Shown piece by piece: positions 1 to 5,383 of a DNA stretch of 5,430 nucleotides. The stretch is taken from the NCBI GenBank assembly GCA_030453005.1, contig JAKDLE010000243.1, forward strand, positions 1 through 5,430, given 5' to 3'. Source of the DNA: Pseudonocardia sp. (lineage in GTDB: Bacteria > Actinomycetota > Actinomycetes > Mycobacteriales > Pseudonocardiaceae). The translations under genes and the position numbers were made by a program. Every line of letters begins with the position of its first letter. Position 1 is the first letter of the stretch. Under the pieces are notes generated by a model, which was given only the letters and a program-made list of their open reading frames with translations, had not been told where the DNA came from and did no database searches.

Positions 1-12
1 GCCGGGGGCCCG

Positions 13-28
13 CCCCCCCCCCCCCCCC
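13..28. repeat. Homopolymer of 16 C
   Basis: An uninterrupted run of 16 C (16 G on the minus strand) lies beside a GGGGGCCCG segment at 4-12 that could fold back on it. On the minus strand the run would encode Gly repeats at the end of the broken 1-445 reading frame. Runs this long are unusual even in a high-GC genome. Poly-G is also a known artefact of two-colour Illumina chemistry and of poorly resolved contig ends, so sequence to the left of the run should be treated with caution. Confidence 0.85.
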
Positions 29-221
29 ACGGCGCTCTCCACCGCGTCGAGCAGCTGGGGGAGCCGGGCGCTGGTGTCCTGGTTCATCGGCAGGGTGTGC
101 CGGACGGTGCGGTGGTGCCGGCGCCGCGCCAGTTGCCGGCGGTCTCGATCACGACCACGAAGCCGGTGCCGGCGTCCCAGGAGAAGCTGCACTCGGGCCC
201 CCGCGGCCGGTCCTCGGCTAG

Positions 222-245
222 GTCGTCGTCGAGGTCGTCGTCGAG
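222..245. repeat. Perfect 12-bp tandem duplication encoding LDDD twice
   Basis: The unit GTCGTCGTCGAG occurs twice head to tail. Read on the minus strand within the 1-445 gene it encodes the acidic LDDD motif twice. The unit is a multiple of three, so the duplication does not shift the frame. It is most simply a slippage expansion in a low-complexity acidic segment. Confidence 0.8.
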
Positions 246-445
246 GTACTCCTCGAGCCGATCGCCGACGATCGACGGCGCGCCGAACGCGGCCGGGTAG
301 TCCCAGCAGACGCCCATGGTGGCCGCCCGCCGGCGTCGTCGAGCTGGTCGCGCGCGACCAGCGGAACGGCCCACCCGCGGGCCTCCACCAGCTGCTGCAC
401 CGCCCGGATCTGGTCGACGTCGCGCTCCAGTCCGCAGATCTGCAC

Positions 446-597
446 CGTGGCTCGATCTGCGGCGCGCTACGGCCAGCCGACTGCCATCCCGGCGCCGATC
501 GTGAGCGCCATCAGCCCCAGCGCGTGATCCGTCCCTGATCGAGACTTCGCTGTCGCGGCAGTCCCTGGGGCCGGCGACGTGGCGGCGAGAGCAACGG
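446..597. other. Gap with no recognisable feature
   Basis: These 152 bp lie between the end of the FadR-type regulator and the start of the broken 1-445 gene, both on the minus strand. One minus-strand frame gives a short hydrophobic run (LGLMALTIGAGMAVGWP) ending at a TAG at 467. It has no credible ribosome binding site or family resemblance. I see no strong hairpin followed by a T run that would serve as the regulator's terminator. Confidence 0.5.
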
Positions 598-1266
598 TCA
601 GTGCTCGTCGATCAGCCGGGTCAGGAAGTTTCCGGCCTCCCGGGCGGCCCGCTCCACGTCCTTCGCCTCGATCGCCTCCACCAGCCCGTCGTGCGAGATC
701 TCGTCCTGCTTGTCCAGGTCGGGCGGCAGGGTGGTGGCGACGGTACGGGCGACCACCTCGGCCACCCCGCGGTAGAGCTCGGCCAGCAGCGCATTGTGCG
801 CGCAGCGGACCACCGCGAAGTGGAACTCGGTGTCGGTGCGTACGACGCGCTCTACGTCCTGGTCGCGCACGGCGACGTTGCGTTCGGCGAGCGCGGCGTG
901 CAGGGCGGTCAGGTCGGCGTCGGTGCGCCGGACGGCGGCCAACCGCGCGGCGTCGACCTCCAGCACGCGGCGGACCTCCAGCGCCTCTCGGAGCTCGGTT
1001 CCGCACAGCTTGCGCAGCGCCCCCGACAGCTCGGTGGTGGCCCGCACGAACGTCCCGTCGCCCTGGCGGACGTCCAGGAGCCCGCCGTGCGCCAGGGCGC
1101 GCACGGCTTCGCGCACGGTGTTGCGGCCGACGTCGAGGGTCGCGGCGAGCTCCGTCTCAGGCGGTATGCGGTCGCCGACCGGCCATTCCCCGGAGACGAT
1201 CGTGGCCCGCAGCTGGTCGATGACCTGCTCGACCAGCCCGGTGCGGCGTGGTGTGATCAGAGGCAC
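598..1266 (-). CDS. FadR-subfamily GntR transcriptional regulator
   Basis: A 222-residue ligand-responsive DNA-binding repressor/activator, cytosolic and expected to act as a dimer. Residues about 10-76 form the GntR winged helix: LVEQVIDQLRATIVSGEW, then IPPETELA, the recognition-helix motif GRNTVREAVRAL and the wing RQGDGTFV. Residues about 92-218 form the helical FCD effector domain. Three of the four usual FCD metal ligands are visible (Asp145, His149 in TDTEFHF, and His192 in ISHDGL). I do not see the third His expected near residue 170, so metal binding may be altered. The GTG at 1266 is the only sensible start: a TGA lies four codons upstream, and family members begin with a similar MPL-TPRR leader. 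The ribosome site is weak (GGGA region). Divergent from the MFS gene across 48 bp, it is a likely regulator of that transporter and of itself. The effector cannot be told from the sequence. Confidence 0.93.
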   Translation of the reverse strand: MPLITPRRTGLVEQVIDQLRATIVSGEWPVGDRIPPETELAATLDVGRNTVREAVRALAHGGLLDVRQGDGTFVRATTELSGALRKLCGTELREALEVRRVLEVDAARLAAVRRTDADLTALHAALAERNVAVRDQDVERVVRTDTEFHFAVVRCAHNALLAELYRGVAEVVARTVATTLPPDLDKQDEISHDGLVEAIEAKDVERAAREAGNFLTRLIDEH

Positions 1267-1288
1267 CGATGCATCCCATCATCCGAAC

Positions 1289-1294
1289 ATCCTA
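1289..1294 (-). promoter_or_regulatory. Possible -10 box for the FadR-type gene
   Basis: On the minus strand these bases read TAGGAT, fitting the TANNNT -10 pattern of actinomycete housekeeping promoters. A loose -35 (ATGTGA, 1311-1316) lies 16 bp upstream. The start of transcription would fall near 1282, giving a leader of about 16 nt before the GTG at 1266. The match is modest and unsupported by any other signal except overlap with the dyad. Confidence 0.3.
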
Positions 1295-1309
1295 TGTATG
1301 AGAGCATAG
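1292..1309. promoter_or_regulatory. Candidate operator: inverted repeat CTATG-N8-CATAG
   Basis: A perfect 5-bp inverted repeat with an 8-bp spacer is centred at 1300.5, between the divergent regulator and transporter starts. FadR/GntR proteins typically bind short dyads in such regions and autoregulate. The left arm overlaps a possible -10 box of the regulator gene. The right arm ends five bases before the preferred transporter ATG, so binding could block both genes. The 18-bp element is relatively AT-rich in a very GC-rich window, which supports a regulatory role. Assigning the neighbouring regulator as its binder is inference. Confidence 0.45.
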
Positions 1310-1314
1310 CTCAC

Positions 1315-2565
1315 ATGGGGCTCGAAGGGACGACATCGGCGCGCGCCTACGCCGAGGCCCTGAGGAACACCGACGCAACGGGAGCCGTGCAGCGGGACCG
1401 GCACGCCGCCCTGCTCGGCACCCCACTGCTGGTCGTCGGCGTCGCCTTGGCCGCCATAAACCTGCGACCCGCCGTCACCAGTATGGCCGCGGTACTCGGC
1501 GAGGTGCGCGCGGACCTGGGCGCGTCCGTGCTCTGGGCCAGCCTGCTCACCGCGGTCCCCACGCTCTGCTTCGGGCTCGCCGCGGTGGCCGCACCCGCCG
1601 TCGGGCGCCGGTTCGGGATGGCCCGTGCGGTCGGGCTGTCGATGGCCGTGCTCACCGTCGGACTGCTGCTGCGGGTGCTGGACGGGTCGTGGGTGGTACT
1701 CGGCGGCACGCTCGTGGCCACCGCGGGGATCGCGATCGGCAACGTGCTGATCCCGGTGGTGGTCAAGGAGTCCTTCCCCGGGCAGGTCGGCCGCGTCACC
1801 GGGATCTACACCGCGGCGCTGGCCGCAGGCGGTGGGATCGGCGCCGCGTTGACCCCGCCGCTGGAGCAGCTGTTCGGGGGCTGGCGTGCGGCGGTGGCGG
1901 CGTGGGCGGTGCTGTCGCTGGCCGCGCTGCTGCTGTGGGGGCGCGCCGCGCGGCACGAACCGGCCGCTGCGACGGTGTCGGGTGCCCCTCCGGCTGGCCG
2001 GAGCCTGCTGCGGAGCCCGCTGGCCTGGGCGGTCACCGGGTTCTTCGGTCTGCAAGCACTGTTCGCCTACGTCACGATGGGCTGGCTGGCGGAGCTGCTG
2101 GTCAGCGAGGGCATCACCCGCACCACCGCCGGGCTGATGCTGGCGGCGATCAACCTCATCGGCATTCCGATCAGCCTCATCGTGCCGCGAATCGCCTTGG
2201 CCCGTCGCTCGCAGTCCGGCTGGATCACCGGCATGGGCTCGATCGGCCTGCTCGGGGTGATCGGGCTGATCCTCGCCCCGACCGCGGCACCCTGGTTCTG
2301 GGCGCTGCTGCTCGGCATCGGGATGGGGGTCTTCCCGCTGGGACTCGGGGTGATCGCGCTGCGCACCCGCACCGCCGCCGACACCGCAAGCCTCTCGGCG
2401 ATGGCCCAGGGCATCGGCTACCTGCTCGCGTCCGTCGGTCCGTTCCTGTTCGGGGTGCTCCACGGGGCAACCGGCAGCTGGACGATCTCGCTGTGGCTGC
2501 TGGTGGGGGTGCTGGTGCTCGAGCTGGTGCTGGGCTGGATCATCGGCCGGCCGCGGTACGTCTGA
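1315..2565 (+). CDS. CynX/NimT-family MFS transporter
   Basis: A 416-residue inner-membrane secondary transporter of the major facilitator superfamily. About twelve hydrophobic helices are visible, near residues 33-51, 73-93, 103-121, 126-150, 161-183, 190-208, 234-254, 270-291, 303-321, 326-347, 360-383 and 388-410, with a cytoplasmic loop near 209-233 between the two halves. Family hallmarks of the CynX (cyanate) / NimT (2-nitroimidazole) group are INLRPAVTS at the end of helix 1 and GNVLIPVVVKESFP in helix 4. The substrate is not known; small anions, cyanate or drug-like compounds are possible. I prefer the ATG at 1315. The in-frame ATG at 1294 would put the candidate operator inside the gene and has no ribosome site. 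For 1315 the only Shine-Dalgarno candidate is a weak GAGAG at 1300-1304. It is divergent from the FadR-type regulator, which probably controls it. The reading frame is intact. Confidence 0.92.
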   Translation: MGLEGTTSARAYAEALRNTDATGAVQRDRHAALLGTPLLVVGVALAAINLRPAVTSMAAVLGEVRADLGASVLWASLLTAVPTLCFGLAAVAAPAVGRRFGMARAVGLSMAVLTVGLLLRVLDGSWVVLGGTLVATAGIAIGNVLIPVVVKESFPGQVGRVTGIYTAALAAGGGIGAALTPPLEQLFGGWRAAVAAWAVLSLAALLLWGRAARHEPAAATVSGAPPAGRSLLRSPLAWAVTGFFGLQALFAYVTMGWLAELLVSEGITRTTAGLMLAAINLIGIPISLIVPRIALARRSQSGWITGMGSIGLLGVIGLILAPTAAPWFWALLLGIGMGVFPLGLGVIALRTRTAADTASLSAMAQGIGYLLASVGPFLFGVLHGATGSWTISLWLLVGVLVLELVLGWIIGRPRYV

Positions 2566-2673
2566 CGGTGAGTATGTAGGGGAGCCCCGCAGCGGTCGTC
2601 CTGACCCAACGTCTGACTGGCTGCGTGCCTTCAACGGGATCAGCCGGTCGGTCCGCTCGGGTGTGTTCGCCCA

Positions 2674-2942
2674 GTGCCCCTACAGCTGGGGCACGCCGGC
2701 CCCAAGGCCTCCACGATGCCGCCGTGGATCGACCCAAGCGCCGGGAGCCGGTGGCGGACGGCGGTGGATCCCGTGGTCACCGTCTCCGAGGCAAGGGCCG
2801 AGGTGCACGAGCCCGACGAGGCGGAGCTCAACCGCATGCCGGGTCTGTCCGCGGCGGCAGCGGCGCGGGCGCTCACCGCGGTTTCCGCGTCGTCGAGATC
2901 CACGCCGCACGCGGCTACCTGCTGCACTCGTTCCTCTCCCCC
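2674..2942 (+). pseudogene. Old-yellow-enzyme (NADH:flavin oxidoreductase) internal remnant
   Basis: A fragment from the middle of an OYE-family TIM barrel, the FMN enzymes that reduce activated C=C bonds. Frame 1 carries LQLGHAGPKAST, which matches the family's QLGHAGRKAS loop, followed by PPW and a helix ending ARALTA. Near 2879-2881 one G appears to be missing, and the next frame continues with GFRVVEIHAARGYLLHSFLSP, the family's signature strand and loop. The family motif is EIHAAHGY; the two His residues bind substrate (His164/His167 in YqjM). Here the second is Arg (CGC for CAC). Both ends are gone: about 90 N-terminal residues and everything after LSP, including the R-T-D-E-Y-G-G segment. 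No start codon with a ribosome site is visible. It lies downstream of the MFS gene on the same strand, but without evidence of a shared operon. It is non-functional as it stands. Confidence 0.75.
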
Positions 2943-3017
2943 ACGGCCCCGGCCCAGCGTCGTACCCTGCGCTGCAGGTCGTGTTGCGACCCGGGACGGC
3001 AGCGGCTGCGGGAGCGG

Positions 3018-3431
3018 TCAGGACCGGCTGCCGAGGATGTTGACCATCCAGTCGACGCCGAACCGGTCGGTGCACATACCGAACGTGTCGCCCCAGGGTG
3101 CCACTTCCAGCGGGACGGTGACGGTGCCGCCGTCGGACAGCTTGTCCCAGTGGTCGCGCAGGGTCGCCTCGTCGTCGCCGCTCAGCGAGATGGTGCCGTT
3201 GGCGCCCACGTCCATCGAAGCCGGCACGTCGGCGGCCATCAGTGTCAGACCCGTGCCGGTCACGATCTGGGAGTGCATGACCTTGTGCTGCTCCGCCTCA
3301 TCGAGACCCATGCCTCCCGTCTCCGCGAAGGTGCTGAGGGTCAGTTCGCCGCCGAACACCGAGGCGTAGAAGTTCATGACGTCGCGGGTTCCGTCGCGGA
3401 AGTTCAGGTAGGGGTTGAGCGTGACGGCCAT
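3018..3431 (-). CDS. VOC-superfamily (PhnB/glyoxalase-like) protein
   Basis: A 137-residue cytosolic protein of the vicinal oxygen chelate fold, of the PhnB-like type often mislabelled as a 3-demethylubiquinone methyltransferase. Visible family features are LNFRDGTRDVMNFYASVFGG (residues 9-28) for the first beta-alpha-beta unit, HSQIVTGTGLTLMAAD (53-68) and a C-terminal APWGDTFGMCTDRFGVDWMV (111-130). PhnB-like proteins commonly keep the fold but not the full glyoxalase metal site, and no reaction or substrate can be assigned. The ATG at 3431 is supported by GGAGG seven bases upstream and by homologues starting at this point. The frame stays open far upstream, but that part is the antisense of the sortase region. 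The gene is intact. It is divergent from the CHRD-like/sortase remnants and convergent with the OYE remnant. Confidence 0.92.
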   Translation of the reverse strand: MAVTLNPYLNFRDGTRDVMNFYASVFGGELTLSTFAETGGMGLDEAEQHKVMHSQIVTGTGLTLMAADVPASMDVGANGTISLSGDDEATLRDHWDKLSDGGTVTVPLEVAPWGDTFGMCTDRFGVDWMVNILGSRS

Positions 3432-3438
3432 CGTGGTC

Positions 3439-3443
3439 CCTCC
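3439..3443 (-). promoter_or_regulatory. Ribosome binding site fixing the VOC gene start
   Basis: GGAGG on the minus strand stands seven bases before the ATG at 3431. It settles the start against the long upstream open extension of the same frame. Confidence 0.8.
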
Positions 3444-3484
3444 GGTGCTGTCTGAACCGGCTGCGGCGCGCGAGCCGGGTGGCG

Positions 3485-3490
3485 ATGCTA
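3485..3490 (-). promoter_or_regulatory. Weak -10 candidate for the VOC gene
   Basis: The minus strand reads TAGCAT, a TANNNT match that would give a leader of roughly 45 nt. I see no convincing -35 at the right distance, so this is only a candidate. Confidence 0.2.
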
Positions 3491-3615
3491 GACCCCGCAG
3501 GTGTCCGGGCCGCTGCGAGTGGCTGAGCCCGAGGTGGTCATGGCGATCTGTCGTCTCGGTGCAGCTGAGGCCGACGAACCCGCGAACGTGACAGTCATAC
3601 GACAACGGATCCCGC

Positions 3616-3898
3616 CACTGCCCCCCGTCGTTTCGGCCGAGGGCCTGCCCGCCTACAGCGACATCCGGATCTCGCTGACCACCGAGGGCGACGTCACCCC
3701 GACGAGCGGGCTGGGGCTGGCGCTGGAGCGGTTCCCGGCGGCCGACGCCTCGGGTGATCTGAACTACGAGCGCACGATCCCCGCCTCGATGCTGCCCGAG
3801 GGCACCGTCGGGTATCTCGACAACCTGCACATCGTGCAGCACGGCATCGACGTCAACGGCAACGGCATGTACGACCTCGAGGCGCTCGGCGAGCCGAC
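3616..3898 (+). pseudogene. CHRD-like secreted protein, fragment lacking both ends
   Basis: A piece of a secreted CHRD-like protein family of actinomycetes; its function is unknown. The clear part runs VSAEGLPAYSDIRISLTTEG, then a LALERFPAAD segment, LNYERTIPAS and IVQHGIDVNGNGMYDLE. The same motif order is found in family members, which also have an N-terminal signal peptide, an HxQHIH-type motif and a Cys-Pro segment before the EGLPAY motif. None of the signal peptide or His motif is visible here. A possible RHCPP lies in another frame at 3613-3624; joining it needs one extra C in the C run at 3621-3626, and that frame meets a TGA at 3589. The usual C-terminal tail after LEALGE is also missing, and the sequence passes directly into sortase coding. 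The frame itself is open upstream to 3501, but the residues there do not resemble the family. Family naming is from memory of the motifs. Confidence 0.6.
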
Positions 3899-3904
3899 GG
3901 GCCT

Positions 3905-4533
3905 GCGACGGCCCTGCTCGCGGTCGGGCTCGCCGCATGCGGCGTCGTCGCCCCGCCCCCACCCGGTCCGGCCGCGCCCGCACCGGCCGCGGCATCGGTC
4001 GGGGGCGCTGATGTCGCATACGAGCGGCCGACCGAGCTGATCGACGGGCCGGTGCTGGCCCCGTCGGCGCCGGTCCGCCTGGAGATTCCCGCGCTGGGCG
4101 TGCAGTCCGGGGACCTCGTGCCGCTGGGCCTGCAACCCGACGGGAGCATGGCGGTGCCGGACGCCGCCGACACCGTCGGCTGGTGCAACGGGGCCCCGAC
4201 GCCGGGCGCGCTCGGGCCCGCGGTGCTCGCCGCACACGTCGACTGGAAGGGCGAGCCGGGGTCTTCCAGACCTGCACGAGCTCGTCCCGGGCGACGACGT
4301 GCATGTCGGGCGGGCCGACGGCAGCACCGCCACGTTCCCGGGTGATCCGGGTGATCCGGGTGGAGCACCATCCCAAGGACCGGTTCCCCACCGACCGGGT
4401 GTACGGCGCGATCGACCACGCCGGCCTGCGCCTGATCACCTGCGGCGGCGAGTTCGACGAGGAGGTCGGGCACTACCGCGAGAACGTCGTCGTCTACACG
4501 CAGCTGACCGGCCACGGCTCGGCCCGGCTGTGA
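3905..4533 (+). pseudogene. Class F sortase, three frameshifts and no visible start
   Basis: Sortases are membrane-anchored extracellular cysteine transpeptidases that attach proteins to the cell surface. One frame gives a hydrophobic leader with a lipobox-like LAAC (Cys codon 3938-3940), a Pro/Ala-rich linker and the sortase barrel: LEIPALGVQSG, a GLQPDGSMAVPD segment and VLAAHVDWKG with the catalytic His (4235-4237). One G seems lost in the G run at 4258-4261 and another near 4269-4270, moving the frame twice through VFQ and DLHELVPGDDVHVG. An extra C near 4337-4339 restores the second of these frames, which gives LRLITCGGEFDE with the catalytic Cys (4441-4443) and HYRENVVVYTQL with the catalytic Arg (4477-4479), ending at a TGA. 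ITCGG and HYREN fit class F. No start codon is found: the leader joins the CHRD-like fragment through an out-of-frame junction at about 3890-3910. The catalytic triad is intact, so this is either a very recent inactivation or a set of sequence errors. Confidence 0.8.
4341..4358 (+). repeat. 9-bp tandem duplication inside the sortase gene
   Basis: GGTGATCCG occurs twice in direct tandem, followed by a partial third copy. In the frame used downstream it encodes a repeated Val-Ile-Arg (RVIRVIRVE). The sortase strand at this point would need only one copy, so the second looks like a slippage insertion. It keeps the frame. The extra C just upstream, at 4337-4339, does not. Confidence 0.7.
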
Positions 4534-4661
4534 CCGGTGTCCACACGATCGGTTGCCCTGGCCCCGCGGCCCGACCCGCCGCGCCGCATCCCGGCCTCGT
4601 GACGATCCCCGCCGGGCGTGCTGCGCCTCAGTCTGGTTCCACCCGCTCCCCGCCCGGGCCA

Positions 4662-5371
4662 TCACCTGCGGACCAGGTGGGCGAGCGTCCGCGGTCCGTG
4701 GTAGGTCAGGGCGTGCGGTGTCGCCACCTCGACGTGGCGGCCATCGGGAACGAGGTCGGCGAGTCGGCGGGCGAACGGCTCGGGCACGAGCCGGTCCTGC
4801 TCGCCGCGCACGACGAGGGCCGGCACGGTGAGCTCCTCCTCGATCGGGTACACGCGCAGCACGCGGCCCTTCCGGGTCCAGCCGCGGAGGTTGTCCAGTA
4901 CGACGACGCCGAGGTAGCTCCACGGCTCGTGGCGCATCGCGGCGACGAACCGGCGCGCCACCTCGGGCAGGCCCCGGACGGGCGGTGCGAGGACCGGGCC
5001 GGTGAGCACGAGACGGCGGACCGCGGCGGGGTGGCGCAGCGCGAGCTCGACGGCGAGCTGGCAACCGAACGAGTTGGCGACCACCACGGCGGGACCGGCC
5101 GAGGCGGCGACGAGCTCGGCGAGCAGGTCGGCGAGCTCGGCGATCGTCAGCGGGCGCGCCGCGCGCGGGGTGTGCCCCGAGCCGGGCAGGTCGGGCGCGA
5201 CCACCCGCCGGTCGGCGGCCAGGGCGCGGGCGGTGGGCGCGAGGTAGCGGCCGGACAACGTGAGCCCGGGTAACAGCAGGACCGGCGGGCGGGGGGCGAG
5301 GCCTGCCCGGCGATCCGCAGGTGCAGTCGGTGGCCCCCGACCTCGAGCCACCGGCGACGCAGCCCGCTCAC
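4662..5371 (-). pseudogene. Alpha/beta-fold hydrolase with one homopolymer frameshift
   Basis: A cytosolic serine hydrolase of the alpha/beta fold, about 236 residues once the frame is repaired; no substrate can be named. The first 27 residues (MSGLRRRWLEVGGHRLHLRI and on) are read from the GTG at 5371. The rest, beginning RPPVLLLPGL, lies in another frame, and one base missing from the six-base run at 5291-5296 explains the switch exactly. In repaired numbering the parts are the PGL oxyanion loop, DLPGSGHTP, nucleophile elbow VANSFGCQ with Ser101 (codon 5070-5072), a short cap with HEPWSYLGVVVLDN, Asp193 in GEQDRLVP and His220 in TPHALTYH. The start is backed by AGGAGGG just upstream. A longer open extension of the main frame to 5420 reads as Arg-rich noise. 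The gene is convergent with the sortase and 128 bp from it. Since everything else is conserved, it may be functional in the organism and broken only in this sequence. Confidence 0.82.
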
Positions 5372-5383
5372 GGGCCCTCCTCG
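5362..5383 (-). promoter_or_regulatory. Ribosome binding site and start-codon hairpin of the hydrolase
   Basis: On the minus strand AGGAGGG (5375-5381) stands four to five bases before the GTG at 5371, fixing the start. The bases 5362-5375 form an inverted repeat, GCCCG-TGAG-CGGGC as read on the transcript, that takes in the first G of the start codon and the end of the Shine-Dalgarno. A hairpin here could lower initiation unless ribosomes arriving from an upstream gene open it. Confidence 0.45.

Larger units (their letters stand above)
1..445 (-). pseudogene. Unrecognised acidic protein, frame broken twice, partial at the window edge
   Basis: I do not recognise this family. Three frames on the minus strand read like one protein. 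From the GTG at 445 the first frame gives about 40 residues (MQICGLERDVDQIRAVQQ, then a stretch ending DQLDDAGG). The second frame takes over near 318-334 with MGVCWDYPAAFGAP, an acidic LDDDLDDD stretch and SFSWDAGTGFVVVIETAGNW. The third takes over near 117-130 with VRHTLPMNQDTSARLPQLLD and stays open through the C run to base 1. Each switch fits one missing base. In-frame stops bound the first frame upstream (TAG just above 460) and the second frame downstream, so the uninterrupted frames cannot make the whole product. There is no clear Shine-Dalgarno before 445. No signal peptide or membrane helix is visible, so it is probably a small cytosolic protein of about 140 residues. The joining of frames is inferred from amino-acid character, not from a known homologue. 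Confidence 0.5.

Noticed and set aside
1294..1314. ATG at 1294 as the MFS start
   Set aside because: It has no ribosome binding site and lies inside the candidate operator. The ATG at 1315 gives a normal short cytoplasmic leader.
601..2565. A 654-codon open frame on the plus strand covering the regulator region and the MFS gene
   Set aside because: The first 230 or so codons are the antisense of the FadR-type gene and have no membrane or family character. Only the part from 1315 (at most 1294) matches the MFS family. Long antisense open frames are normal in GC-rich DNA.
1279..2634. A 451-codon minus-strand open frame opposite the MFS gene
   Set aside because: Its translation is Gln/Arg/His/Gly-rich noise with no domain. 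The opposite strand is a clear 12-helix transporter.
3589..3597. TGACAGTCA as an operator for the VOC gene
   Set aside because: It is a 4-bp dyad with a one-base centre, about 160 bp from the VOC start and not extended by its flanks; expected by chance.
3781..3830. LPEGT in the CHRD-like fragment as a sortase sorting signal
   Set aside because: The order is L-P-E-G-T, not LPxTG. It lies mid-domain and is not followed by a hydrophobic segment and basic tail.
3432..4439. A long in-frame N-terminal extension of the VOC protein on the minus strand
   Set aside because: It is antisense to the CHRD-like/sortase region, Arg/Pro-rich, and the ATG at 3431 has a good GGAGG and fits the family start.
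4663..4679. Hairpin CACCTG-N5-CAGGTG as a shared terminator of the convergent sortase and hydrolase
   Set aside because: The stem is only 6 bp, it overlaps the last hydrolase codons, and no T run follows on either strand. No other convincing terminator is seen in 4534-4661.
3853..5064. A 403-codon minus-strand open frame and a 324-codon plus-strand open frame (4299-5273)
   Set aside because: Both cross the ends of recognised genes in the wrong frame and translate to Arg/Gly/Pro-rich sequence without motifs.
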